Positions 1 to 11,243 of a stretch of 64,000 nucleotides of DNA are shown here, piece by piece. The DNA comes from Porpolomopsis calyptriformis (lineage: Eukaryota; Basidiomycota; Agaricomycetes; Agaricales; Hygrophoraceae). Positions within the stretch are counted from its first letter, which is position 1, and the number at the start of each line of letters is the position of its first letter. The DNA lies in assembly GCA_951640195.1 (NCBI GenBank), contig OX621171.1, positions 1,736,001 through 1,800,000 of the forward strand. The letters run 5' to 3'. Position numbers and translations under genes: made by a program. The notes below the pieces were generated by a model. It made no database searches. It was not told the DNA's origin and saw only the letters and a list, made by a program, of their open reading frames with translations.

Positions 1-75
1 CTAATATAGAGAAAGAATGGAAAATTATGTCCGTGACATACACCTCACTTTTTGGGAAATTCGACCTGAATTATA
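1..75 (-). mobile_element. Chromovirus LTR edge and 3' internal remnant
   Basis: The first bases closely match the LTR end and adjoining internal sequence seen at 23235-23310 and 18440-18490. They share the string ccgtgacatacacctc and then a 'gggaaattc.acctgaatt' stretch. The LTR ends at the gtgaca near base 38, and the rest is the region between the last ORF and the 3' LTR of a minus-strand element. Similarity stops at about base 75. This is only the edge of an element that continues left of the window or is deleted. Confidence 0.6.
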
Positions 76-233
76 GGTGATATCCCCCCAAGGTTGGGGT
101 TAGCCCAGGGTTTTGCTAGCTGTTTTAAAGGGGATATAAAACTGTCCAGAATTTACAAGTCAAAAAGAAGCCATTATAAGTGAGAGAATGCAAGAAAAAA
201 AAGCAAAACAAGGAGAAAATTGAGAAGTGTAGT

Positions 234-336
234 GCACATCAGACACGTCCGATGTGCGCAAGTAATCTCTGTTTTGGGTAAGACATCATAACCGAGAATC
301 TCAAATCCTTGCGCACATCGGACGTGTCCAATGTGC
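234..336. repeat. Inverted pair of hairpin palindromes
   Basis: Two near-palindromes, at 234-257 and 313-336, each have 11-bp arms (GCACATCGGAC and its complement) around a 2-bp centre, with one mismatch apiece. Each is flanked by TGC or GCA extensions. The two copies are also inverted relative to each other across a 55-bp spacer, so the segment could form two small hairpins or one large one. No coding or transposon signature is attached. They resemble the 30-bp palindromes at 11994-17163 in design (TGCGC-type ends, dyad symmetry) but not in core sequence. Confidence 0.75.
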
Positions 337-337
337 A

Positions 338-2414
338 CGAGGATTCTCACTTAGAGATATTGCAAACCTGTGTAGTTCAGATTTCAGATATACAACATGG
401 GTAGCAGTGTTATTATAAGTAGTTTCTGAGTTGTATCAGGCTGATAAACTTAGTTAGAATTATTGTATTAGTAACTTAAATTGACTTAATGAATATTGTT
501 ATTGAGGAATTATAATATCAGATAAGGAAAGTTAGACATGAATCAATTATAAAAGACACTAAGATTATTATAATACAAAAGCATATACAAGATATACATG
601 AAATTAAAAAAGAAACTAAGATTACAGTAAAATGATTATAACCTAGCTTATTGAACATCACATCGGAAGATCTGATGTATTACCCAGGCAACCCCAAAAC
701 CCTGTATAATAAAAAATATCCATAAATTCATAGAACATACCTCTGCATCTGACTAATGTACCCTAATATTTTCAGAAAGGTGGTGTTACCCATTCCTGGG
801 TTCTTGATTTTACAATCTTTTTAGTCTAGGTTGAAGGTGTGTCAGGTGGCCCATGGGTCACCTGGCCTTTTCCACTCAAATACCCTGTCCGCCTAGGAAA
901 TAACTATCTAGATATATTTCCCATATATCTAGCACCCTCCATGCCAATTATCACATCTCCGGATGTGTTATATCCCAAGATATCCTGCTCACAATCTGAA
1001 ACCTGGATTTTTTATATTTTCCGCATTCCGGGGCTCATATCACATTATCAGACAGTTTATAAATTCCAATTTTCATACATGTTATACCCACACACATCGT
1101 TTCTAATGCTGCTGGATTTCATAATATTTTAAGCAGCCACTTTCAAGAACGAACCTGGACAAGGAGGAGGGGGGGTTGGGCCGCCTACTCGGAATCAACT
1201 GAATTGCTTACTAATATGACATGTGATTAACTTTCCACTATTTGTCAGCAAAGAGGGTGTCTCATTACTTACGGACCGCCAGGGACCGCCCGTCCATTTA
1301 GTAGGGGCCGCCTAGGGTCGCCCGTTCGTTTAGTAGGGGTTGCCCGTTCATTTAGTAGGGACTGCCCGAGGCAGTTCCAGTGAGTTCAGTATCAAAGCTG
1401 GGACTGCCCGTAAACTTCCTACAAGTGGGCACAGCCACCCATTCACGCTTACATACCAACCACTACCACCACCTCTCACTACCCCAACCCTCCCCGACCC
1501 CCCACAACCCCATCCCCTCCCTCTGAAGGACCGAGATGACCCACTGGGTTGTACAGTGCAGGAAACAAATGGGCGGTAGCGCCTGTTCATTTGTGGTACC
1601 TCGCTGTGCCTGACCACCACCACCAGTAGTGGATGTTGGTGGATGGGCACAGCCAAGCACCACAAACGGGCATTACTGCCTGTTCGTTTCATGAACTGTA
1701 TGACCCAGGAGGCCATCTCGGTCGTTCTGAGGGCGGGGTTGTGCTCGCAGTGTAGAAGGCATGAGGGATCTTGTGGGAGATTCCTCTCATTCGTCCAAGG
1801 GGTATCGGAACACGTAGGAACTGATTCAGTAATCAGATGATGATGGACAGGGGTTTCAAGCTTATGAAAGCTTGATATATTGGGTAGGAAGGGAAGGTGT
1901 GTCTGTCTTTTTTAGTGATTATCTACTTGATATATATAGAGGAGGTAAATAAAGGAACTTCTTTGTAGGTATGTGTACAAAGGATAGTTCCTTTGTAAGA
2001 ATATGTGAGTGGAAATTAGGTAGATAGGTGAAAGGAAGATAGGAAAAGGTAGATAAGATAAGGAAAACAAAGAAAAGAGACTTTCCGATCGGTCTGGGGT
2101 GTTTCCGAAGGAGTTCGTGTTTTCGGAAGTCCTCCAGTTAGAGGCGGACATTATCGGAACGTTTTATCGGAAAGTCGGAAGGGTCGGGTTTTGGGATATG
2201 TGTATACGGATTTGGTGAGGTTGAGCTTGTGTGTGATGGAAAGGTTTTCCATTCATAGGGAGAGTGGATCTCCTACATATCTAGGGTAGTTAGATACCAG
2301 CCGTCCCCAGTTGGTGCGAGAATAGAGTCGAGTCACGTGATTTTGTTGACTGCATTTTACATGTGATTGTATGTGACATGTCACTATTTTCTCTCTTGAA
2401 TAACAACTACAACG
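338..2414. other. No gene recognised
   Basis: Short open frames on both strands here are of low complexity or overlap each other, and none shows a domain, codon bias or splice structure that I can support. The stretch holds a small tandem repeat (separate entry) and C/T-rich segments near 1440-1530. It could contain the promoter of the pseudogene that starts at 2415, but no specific element is evident. Confidence 0.5.
1285..1375. repeat. Short imperfect tandem repeat
   Basis: Three copies of TTTAGTAGGG, at about 1297, 1329 and 1351, are each followed by a G/T-rich linker and GCCCGTTC or a variant. Spacing is irregular (32 and 22 bp). Related 'ctgttcgttt' words recur at 1580 and 1680. No coding interpretation is offered. 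Confidence 0.5.
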
Positions 2415-3341
2415 ATGTCCAATGACAACGAACAGACAGACTTCAAGAGTCTGGTCATCGAGCTTCAAGACACGTCGGTCCTCCATCCTGGGGGGCCAGA
2501 GAGCTCCGGGTATGATACCTGGGTGCTGGAGAACGCGGATCGCGTGGTAAGTCTTTATTTGATCTGTCTTGACGCTGGACTAATCAGTCTGTGCAGACAA
2601 ACTTTTTAGTGAGACTCCCGGAGATGATAGAGGGTGGGGAGGAGATTCCCCGAGTGGTGGAAGATCTCGCAGAGGAGATAAGCGAGTCATATGAGAAGCA
2701 CGGGGAGTAGTGGAAGGCGGAGAGGAGGGCGATGGAGGAGAAGGAGAGGGCGATAGAGGAAGAGGCGCGGGCCGAGGCAATCGCGGAGGAGAGGCGGGAG
2801 GCCGAGGAGGTAGCGGAGAGGACAACGGAAAAGATGGAGGAGAGGAGGATCGAGGAGGAGGAGAAGGAGAAGCGGGAGCGGGTTGAGTGAGCAAGGGCCC
2901 ACTGGGAGAAGATGCTGGGGGCCAGATTGAAGGCATCGGAGGAGCCTTCGGTCATAACGACAGAGAGGGGAGGAACAGCGACGGAGACATTGGAGCGGGT
3001 CGGGAACGGTGAGGATGAGGTCGGGGTGGGGGAGGAATCGTCGAAGAAAGGTGGACGGGTCAAATCTGCCATGCAGGTAAGTATGTTTTTATTTCCATAG
3101 CGTGTATGATCTAATATACATGTTTTAGTGTCATGAGCCAGCATGCGACCACTGCGCCAAGCGCCTGGTCCCATGCGTCAAGTATCTGGGAGGTGGGGCG
3201 TGTGGTCCGTGTGCGCGAGACCACGCCTCATGTTCGAAGTCCAGCGGGTCGAAGCGGAAGGCGAGCGTGGAGGTGAAGCCGAGGCAGAAGCAGCCTCTGA
3301 AGGCAGTCCCGAGGCCGGTTCCAAGCCATCATAGCTGCTAA
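2415..3341 (+). pseudogene. Coiled-coil protein with C-terminal Zn2Cys6-spaced cysteines (family member 1)
   Basis: Three exons can be read in one phase: 2415-2546, 2597-3076 and 3129-3341, with introns gtaagt..cag and gtaagt..tag. The product begins MSNDNEQTDFKS. The middle exon encodes a long Glu/Arg/Lys coiled coil, and the last exon encodes a cysteine cluster with spacing C-x2-C-x6-C-x8-C-x2-C-x6-C followed by a basic tail. That spacing fits the fungal Zn2Cys6 pattern, although such clusters are usually N-terminal. Two in-frame stops, TAG at 2708 and TGA at 2888, break the coil, so I call it a pseudogene. A second member with the same order of parts lies at 6054-7703. The family function is unknown to me; DNA binding is an inference from the cysteine spacing. 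Confidence 0.7.
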
Positions 3342-3429
3342 CAGCCCTGTATAACTTGAGATATCTGGCAGGAAATATGCCAGATATTGTACGAGTTCTA
3401 TAAATTTCTAGACATTGTTGTAATTGTGC

Positions 3430-4985
3430 GGTTATCACCAATTGCATATTCTCACCATTTTATTGGCATCTGCATGTAGCCCTTTGTCATCTATCTTATG
3501 ACCTAGACAGTCAATAACATCAGTGTACAGTTTGCACTTCTCCTCTTGGAGGTAGAACTTGTATTCTCATAGTTTACCAAACACAAGACCCAAGTGTTTT
3601 TCATGCTCCAAGACGGAAGCACTATAGATGAATAGATTGTTGAGATATGCATGCATGAATATACCAATGAAATCTTGAAAGATTATTGTCATTACCCGCT
3701 GGAACATAGTGGGTGCGTTGCAGTCTCCTATCTGCATTGTATGGCTCACATAGGTGCCATATATAGTTGCAAATGCGCTTTTATGCACGTCTTCAGGTAC
3801 TGTCCGTACCTACTCATAAGCATCTGATAAGTCAATTTTTGACCTTATGGTTCCACCAGCCACATCATATCTGATCTGGTCTTGGTCTGGAAAGGGCGTA
3901 ACATCCTTTAAAGTATTGTCGTTGCATTTACGACAATCAATTGGCATCTGTAGAGTGCCATTCTTTTTTGGAATGCACAGCATCGGAGCTGCTTGATCAG
4001 TTTGCACTGATTCCCACCATCTGGTGCATGTATACTGCGCAATCTTCACCATAAGCTGAGGCTTTAGTGAGTCTGGACATCTCAGAAGGTAGTAATTGTA
4101 CTTCTTATCTTTGTCGATAAGAGGTATGTGGTGATTGACACCACGTACTGGAGGCAATTCCTCAGGTACTCCGTGCATAATATCTTGGCATGCTTTGATC
4201 CATTTGGCTCGAAGGCAAGGTCTGTCCTCATGTGTTAGGGATGTTTCAGTCCTTTTGTTCGGTTGAACAATTTGAGCTACACTCAGTAGCATCTTTTCAT
4301 TAGACCCGGTAGGGGTATTCTCTTTTATTTTCTTTGTGTTCGCATCTGAACACCTTTTTCTTGAAAACTCCTTGACAAACTCTTTTGGTTTGTTGGTTTC
4401 TATGATGTCCTGTCTGAATGTCTTCCCTGTAGAACCTTTCGGTTCTGCATCTGCTAGTCATTCAGCAGACCTTTGTTCAGTTCGTCACAGTGATTGTCTG
4501 CACACGATTTCATCATTTTCCTCCCCTTTAGTTAGAGTGGGAGCAGCTACCCTGTAGACCATTATCTGGTTCACGCTAGGCTCTAGTGTAATTTTGAATT
4601 CACACATGAACCCAATGCCAATTATAGCATTGAATCTGTCGATATTTATGATATCAAAGTAGTATTTCTTTGCGATACTTTCATACTGCATGGGACAGTA
4701 AGTACTGTAGTTAATCTGTGATCTGCTACTGCGGCATCCTAGTTGGATTGGAACAGGGTCCTTCAACTGATATATTTTCAAATTTGTGACTCTCGCAAAT
4801 TCTGGGCTAATGGCATCAGAGGTGCTGCCTGTATCAAACATTACAATGGCTACAAGGCCATTTAATTCCATGCAAGCCACTAAAGGCCTTACTTTCATGC
4901 TCAGCTTCACTGGGTGGTCCCTGCTGTCTACTGGACTTACAAACCCATGATTTGGGTTAAGTGTCCTCTTTGAACACTTGTTCAT
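3430..4985 (-). mobile_element. Gypsy-type retroelement fragment: protease and reverse transcriptase
   Basis: Read on the minus strand, 4985-4485 holds a retropepsin-like region with the active-site triad DTGS, followed by a Gly-x-Gly (IIGIGF) second motif. Segments 4292-3810 and 3788-3430 hold the start and palm of a reverse transcriptase (PKKNGTLQMPIDCRKCN, then KIDLSDAYE). The catalytic YxDD box appears as YLNNLF, so both aspartates are changed to Asn, as G-to-A changes would do. The frame is interrupted between the segments, and RNase H and integrase are absent on this strand. It meets a plus-strand integrase fragment of similar type at about 5040. It is a dead remnant. Confidence 0.85.
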
Positions 4986-5041
4986 TATTTATAGATGCCA
5001 TAAATTCATGAGCAGGCTCCCTCACATACTATCCCAAATTT

Positions 5042-5875
5042 TGAATACTTCATTCAGAAACAGTGAAATCGATTGGCGAATGGATCTTTGAGGATATAAT
5101 CTGTTGATGGGGCTCTCTTCGAGAAATCATTATGGATAATGGAACAGCTTTCTTAGGAGCCATAGATCACTTTGCCAAGCGCTATCAGATCAACCACATT
5201 TGCATCAGCAGATACAACTCTCGCGTGAATGGGATAGTCGAATGATCTCACTTCGACATACAACAATTGCTATTTAAAGCTGTTGATAGCAATCAGAAGC
5301 AATGGTTGATCGGAGCCTACTCTGTATTTTGGGCTGAGTGCATCACTACCCAAAAGCAATTGGGATGCTCACCCTATTTTTCTATCACTGGATCACAGCC
5401 ATTGCTTCCTTTAGATATTTCTGAAGTGACATATCTCCTTCCCACTCCAGATTCGGTTCTCTTGATGACTGATCTAATATCACAACGTGCAATCGCTCTA
5501 CAGAAATGAGACACTGACTTAGAGCAACTTCGATCGAAGGTTCTCACTGCTTGCCTACGATCCACAGTTCGATTTGAAAAGAGACACAAGAAAACTATTC
5601 ATGACTACGACTTCAAAACTGGTGATCTTGTACTCATTTGGAACACCAAAATTGAGAAGTCTCTCAATTGAAAGATGCATCCTCGATACCTAGGACCCCT
5701 AGTCATAATATCTTGAAACCTAAGAAAAGCTTATATCATTGCAGAGCTCGATGGATCCATCTTACATCATCCATTGCTGCATTTAGAGTCATCCCATACT
5801 TCACCTGAAGATTGATCGCAATACCTGAATGATTCCTCAATATATCAACTTCACAACTTAGAGAGATGGAACATT
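5042..5875 (+). mobile_element. Gypsy-type integrase C-terminal fragment
   Basis: One reading frame gives an integrase core and tail: IIMDNGTAFLGA (a core aspartate), NHICISRYNSRVNGIVE (the region of the catalytic glutamate), then a long helical section, the FKTGDLVL motif of the C-terminal domain and RYLGPLVII. At least four interruptions are TGA codons where an arginine is expected, such as after NGIVE and before KMHPRYLGP. This suggests CGA-to-TGA decay. Protease and RT matching this orientation are absent. The neighbouring protease-RT remnant lies head to head, so the pair probably arose by inversion or by two insertions. Confidence 0.85.
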
Positions 5876-6053
5876 CGCTAGCTAGCAAACCACTCAATAG
5901 CATTGCAATCGAGGACTTGTAACCTGCTGTAACGAAACTCTATGCAATCTTTTTCATTTCAAAGTCTTTCTTTCATTTTTTTTAAAAACAAAAATACAAT
6001 TTTTAGAGGAGAAGACTAGAGGCTACAAAATTATACAAGACAAAGTAAAAAAT

Positions 6054-7703
6054 CTACAATTGGTCCAAGACCATTCCCTCTTCCTTCTCTTCTAAACCCC
6101 TTAGAATCTCTTTGAGAATGATGATCCACACCTTTACACATGCTTTCTCCTCCATGATCACCACCAAAACCTCCCGTGACTTCTCTTCATCAGCAGCTAC
6201 CACCTTCACCTTTCCTTTCTGACCCGCAATCAGCCGCATCATTTCCTTTGAGCTCTCACCCACTGTCTCCTCCTCGAAAGGCAGGGTCTCATCAATATAG
6301 ACTACTGGACCTATAGAAAGAAGAGGTTATAAAAGAAAAAGGATAACTTATGAGACACAGCCCTTGCTAATTTCTGAACCCCTTTCAATGATTCTCCTGC
6401 TGTTGCTGACTTGTTCGCACCCTTCGATTCCACCTTGGGCCACAGCTTGAACTTCTTGCCTAGCCACGTTTCCCCCTTCCAATAGCATCCACACTTATCC
6501 ATTACGCACTTGACGCATAATGGATCGGCAGGGTCGATCTCGCATTCCGCGCTGACCTTTTCGCAAAAGTCACACTATGAAATAAAAGAGTCCATTAGTA
6601 AAACAAAAATAAGAGAAAAGAGAGAGAAACTTACCTTGCCCTCGACTGGGTGCAGAGTTTCCTCCATCGCCTTTCACTTGCGGTACTCCCATGTCATCAT
6701 CACCAGAAGGGACTGACCCTTCTCTGCCATCCTCTCCCGGTAGGCCGCCTTCAACCACTCAACTAGTTCTTCTGCAGTCAGCGATTGTGCTGCTGCTGCT
6801 GACTCATCTTCACCATCCAGGGGCTGGTGCCTATCCTCCATCATCTCCATCATCGCCCCCATCATGTCTGGCATGTCTGCCAACACCTCTGCCACCTTCA
6901 TTCCACCTTCGCCCGCCGCCTTTTCTGTCTCTTGATGGAACTCCTCCTCATCAATTTTGCTATCCAGAAGCAGCTGAAGGAGCCTCTCATAGGTCTCCTC
7001 CACCTGCTTCTGGTCCTCTGTGTCCTGCACCTCCCATTCCTCTCATTCTCATTTCTCTTGCTCCTCTCATTCCGACCTCTCGACCTGCTCCTACTCCTCT
7101 TGCTTCTCTCATTCCTCACATTCCACCTGCTCTCATTCTTCTCGCACCTCTTGCTCAACTCATTCTGCCTCCACCCTCTCCCTCACCTCGTGTTCCTCTT
7201 CTGCCCTTCGCTCCTGCTCAACCCTCTCTGCCTCCGCTTTCTCCTTGGCCTTGCGAGGTACCACCTCTGCCAACCTTGGCATCAGCAGCTCCCTGACCCA
7301 CTCCAACCACCCTCATTCTTTAAAAGTGTCAAAGGTCTCGTGGGCCTCCTTTTGCCATGCAACAACCTCATCATCTGTTGATGTCTCTTTCAGGGCCTTT
7401 ATAACCTGATTATATGCAATATAAAAGATGGATTAGCAAAAGAAAATGATTGGAAAAACAAAAACTTACTAGCAACTTGCAGAATTGTTGCCCCCAGATC
7501 TTGTAATCTTCAGGTTCGGCAACACCATCTAGAAGCGACTTCATTTGGTCACTTATCTTCTCTTTCGCAATAGTAATGATGTTCTTCATCATTTTTGAAT
7601 GATTTGTTGTGGTTTTCTTGGCATTGTGGTACATGGTTTGAAGATGGTTGTATCTGAAGAAGAATGTGACACAGTTGTCACACTTATAAATGTGCCTCAG
7701 CAA
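6054..7703 (-). pseudogene. Coiled-coil protein with C-terminal Zn2Cys6-spaced cysteines (family member 2)
   Basis: The minus-strand exons are: 7703-7470 (helical N-terminal part ending WGQQFCKLL), about 7409-6610 (Glu-rich coiled coil, then a Met/Asp/Glu-rich region), 6576-6350 (cysteine cluster starting CDFCEKVSAEC) and about 6316-6054 (ending GMVLDQL). The introns have gtaagt-type donors. The cluster spacing is C-x2-C-x6-C-x8-C-x2-C-x6-C, identical to the gene at 2415-3341. The coil carries many in-frame stops, mostly TGA with some TAG. A further TGA, probably from TGG, follows TWEYRK. The last splice junction does not keep frame, so a small indel is likely. The function is unknown. Confidence 0.7.
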
Positions 7704-7759
7704 TTACCAGCAAATCATGTGATTGACTAAGGACAGTTAACATTTCAGTGAGGAGGAGA

Positions 7760-8354
7760 TGATATGACCCCTCCATCCCCTGAGCACCGTATATTCAACT
7801 ATACAAATACTAGATGCCTATCAAGTCCTTCGAACATGAACTTGAACCCTCCGAATGCCCCTGAAAGCTCCCAAACATCCCAAACAAGTTCAAGAATCAT
7901 TGAACTCTCCAAACACAATTGAAGCTTTCTGAATGTGAATGAAAGTTTGTATATCAAAGGGAAGACACTATTCAAAGGTATCAGTTCTCTTCTATTTCTC
8001 CCTTTTCATTCGACTTCTTCATTCCCATTCACTACTTTCCCCTTAGATCATTAGAGAGGCTCCCCTTTTATCAAGGGATCCTTGTACTAGAAGATATATA
8101 TACTGTATGTTGTAGCTAGTGATCCAACAAGTTAGATATTCGCTTCTCTCTCACTCTCGAGTCTAGATCTTCTAAGACTTCCTCTCAACTTCCTCTTTCG
8201 ATCTTCCGATTCTCCTAATCCCCTGATTGATCTCGTTTACGAATGATTGAAGACTCCCTTTCCACGATCATCGATCATAGACTGTGTTGAGACTCTTTAG
8301 TTGTCCTCGCACCTTGTTCTGTGTTCAGTTCTCATACACGAAGCAGACATATCA
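7760..8354 (-). repeat. LTR-like element, minus orientation
   Basis: This 595-bp block is an inverted, diverged copy of 8940-9579. Read on the minus strand it starts TGATATGTCTGC and ends GGTCATATCA, so it has TG..CA ends with a short inverted terminal match, as solo LTRs do. Shared internal landmarks include AACTGAACACAGAACAAGGTG and CTTTGATATACAAACTTTCATT (each read in the appropriate orientation). No target duplication is visible (flanks gagga and ccgtg). It abuts the broken transposase frame that begins at 8355. Confidence 0.65.
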
Positions 8355-10862
8355 CCGTGCTCATACATCATTCTTGAACATGGTGATATTGTACCAATTG
8401 AGAAGATGTTGGGGGTCAGGGGGCACAATGCTTATTGCCCCTGTCAATCCTGCACAATAAAAGGTATTAGGATGTTTCAGGTTATGGAAAAATCTACCAT
8501 GTCCCACTCACCACTCCCAATGCTGATCACCTAAGCTGCCTATCCATCGACCCACACTCACTTCCACTACATACTCACAACCTCCATATCTTGGCACTTG
8601 AAAAGTGGGAATCTGCAACTACAAATGCCAATCAAGAGATCATTAGAAAACAGCATGGAATCCAACACCCACCTATCTTGAGGCACATATCATCAATTGA
8701 CTACACAGTATCATTCCCTTGGGAATGGCTCCATATTTTCTTCAAGAACACTATCCCCAATCTCAAGAAACACTGGAGTGGTAGGTTTAAAGGCCTGGAT
8801 GTTGGCACAGAAGATTATGAAATCCCAGAATGTGTCTGGGAACAAATTGGCAAGGAGACTGCTTAAGCTGTGCAAGAAATACTATTATCATATGTTCATA
8901 TCCTTGCTAACATCCACAGAGACTCTGGTCACTACATAGTGTTATGTCTGCTTTGTGTATGAGAACTGAACACAGAACAAGGTGTAAGGACAACTATAAA
9001 GAGTCTCAACACAGCCTATGATTGATGATTGTGAAAAAGAAGTCTTCAATTATTCATGAACATGATCAATTAGGGATTGGAAGAGTTGGGAAATCAAATG
9101 AGGAAGTTGAGAGGAAGTCTTAGAGAAGATCTAGACTCAAGAGTGAGAGGGAAGCAAATATCTAACTTGTTGGATTACTGGCTACAATATACAGTATATA
9201 TATCTTCTAAAACATGGATCCCTTTGAGTATATATCTTCTAAAACAAGGATCCCTTTGAGTGTATATGATAAAAGGGAGCCTCTCTAATGATCTAAGGGG
9301 AATATAGTGAATAGTAATAAAGAAATCGAATGAAAAGGGAGAAATAGAAGAGAAATGAAGCCTTTGTATAGTGTCTTCCCTTTGATATACAAACTTTCAT
9401 TCGCATTCAGAAAGCTTTGATCACATTCAGAGAGTTTGATGATTCTCAAACTCATTTGGGAGGTTTGGGAGCTATTGGGGGCATTTGAAGGGTTCGTGTT
9501 CATGTTCAAAGGACTTGATAGGCATCTAGTATTCATATAGTTGAATATACAGGGCTCAGGTGATGGAGGGGTTGTATCAATGGCTAAAGCTTAGGGCTTT
9601 TGGTTCATGTATGTGGCCCCTATTGTCTTGAAGGACCATTTTCAAGAGGACAAATACTATGATCATATGTGCCTGCTGGTCAAGATAATGAAGAAAACCT
9701 TACAGTTTGAGATTACACTGCAAGAGATCAATGAGATGGAAGCTGACATTATCAACTGGGTCCAATTCTATGAAGAGTATGTTACCTAATTGACTTTTGA
9801 CATTTATAATAAGTATTCATAGGTACTATTATTAATACTAAGAAGGTCGACTCTCAACCTGTCTACTCATGATCCATAGGCTTTTGCATGTTCCAAATGA
9901 CATCTATCAAGCTAGTCCTTCATGGTCAACATGGTCATTTTCTACTAAGCGGTTTTGTAGTTTACTGTAATCTGGTCTCCATTCATGCAGCAATCTATCA
10001 GCTAACCTGGACAAAAGGGTACTTCACATGGCATATCTTAGCTAACTGGCTGTCAAGTACTGTATAATCTTGGGCAAGAGCTCTCAGATATTCAAGGTCA
10101 ATGATCAGATAAGTTAAGGTGGAGTAAAGAAACTTACCCTGAGTGTACATCTGGCATTTTCTTGTGTGTATATTTTACATATTCCATTCCTAGATCCAGA
10201 TCATGTATTCCAACCACCACACATCAGGAGTTACCAGCCCAATAATGATTTATATGCAAGAGTCATTCAATACCTCCCTACCTTGCTTGGAGGAAGATGA
10301 GATGTGATAGCCATGAACCTGCCTGATGTTATATCAATGTGGGGTAAAATGCATATCTGCAATGGAGGGGATACCATCTAGTCCACATTCTGGCTGAGGA
10401 AGCTGTCAAGATGTAGGAAGTATCACAGGAACAACTTCTACATTTGGGTAAGTGTCCTTTGATATTATTTGGATTCAGAAGCTAATACAAGCAGTATGAG
10501 ATCACTTATATTGGGAGACATGGTGAAGAGATCAAAACAATAAACTATGGTGTGTTAGAATGGATCCTGGTCTATCATTTAGGAACTGAGACTCTATGGG
10601 GGGATCTCTGGTGCAAGACTCAGATCCTTGCACTCATTACACCATGGAAGACAGATAGTGAGGATGCAGCCTGGGCTGTGACCTACTTCAAACATCAACT
10701 AGTATCCATCATCATAGATATCAGGAACATCTGTGGTGTCATGGGCCAGGTTAAAAGTGATGGAAGATGGGGTATCATTAACTGCAACATAGGACTTGTA
10801 TAGGGTACATTTGTCACTGATGATGCTTAGCATTCAGACTCAGACTTCATAGGAGACAAGGT
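8355..10862 (+). pseudogene. Plavaka-type DNA transposon transposase, decayed and interrupted
   Basis: Several blocks line up in order with Plavaka-type (CACTA-like, fungal) transposases as I know them: ILEHGDIVPIEKMLG and GHNAYCPCQSCTIKG (8370-8465), HISSIDYTVSFPWEWLHI with GRFKGLDVGTEDYEIPE (8685-8850), then after an LTR insertion WFMYVAPIVLKDHF and FEITLQEINEME (9600-9740), HRLLHVPNDIY (9880), and a C-terminal WGDLWCKTQILALITPW to GRWGIINCN section (10590-10790). The frame is broken by many stops, mostly TGA, and by small frameshifts. The N terminus is missing, replaced by the LTR-like block at 7760-8354. No terminal inverted repeats could be assigned. Confidence 0.88.
8940..9579 (+). repeat. 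LTR-like insertion inside the Plavaka transposase
   Basis: This 640-bp insertion starts TGTTATGTCTGC and ends GTTGTATCA. It separates two transposase blocks that would otherwise join (..IHRDSGHYI and ..AKAxGFWFMYVAP). It is an inverted copy of 7760-8354 with scattered differences and a small internal duplication near 9190-9255 (the 'atatcttctaaaacatggatccctttgag' type unit occurs twice). No clean target duplication remains. It has no coding capacity. Confidence 0.75.
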
Positions 10863-11243
10863 GTAGCACTTACTTTTAATAGTCTTATTGCTTAGAATAT
10901 ATATATAATATGCAACAATAGCATAACTAAAATTACTAAAGGTCAGTGCCAATACTCACTGAATCTAATAAATTAGTGATGAGTGACACTCACTAAACAC
11001 TCATGAGTACCAAAAACAGTGACTTGGTTACTACATTTTAGGTTATCAGTGATAAACTCACTTGATTTACCTTCCTGTAGTGTAAAGCAGGCATCACTCA
11101 ATTCTAAAAATGACTATGTATTTGACACCTACATATATGTTAGGGATACCTATGATGGCTGCATGTGGTAGCATAAGATGGCCATCATCTAGTCTATACT
11201 ATTCTCAAAGGTTACACCTTGGATATTCACCAGTACATGGGAC

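Noticed and set aside
839..1132. 97-codon plus-strand frame
   Set aside because: It has no domain, no homologous look and no splice context, and the region is otherwise empty.
2580..3174. Minus-strand Ser/Pro-rich frames up to 196 codons
   Set aside because: They are antisense shadows of the Glu/Arg-rich coil in the pseudogene at 2415-3341.
6691..7409. Long plus-strand open frames rich in Pro, Ser, Leu and Cys
   Set aside because: They are the antisense of the Glu-rich coiled coil on the minus strand; GAG/GAA codons read as CTC/TTC create open frames without meaning.
8318..8360. Transposase coding starting inside the LTR-like block (reading IHEADIS)
   Set aside because: The same bases recur in the inverted LTR copy at 8940, so they belong to the LTR end and the open frame is coincidental.
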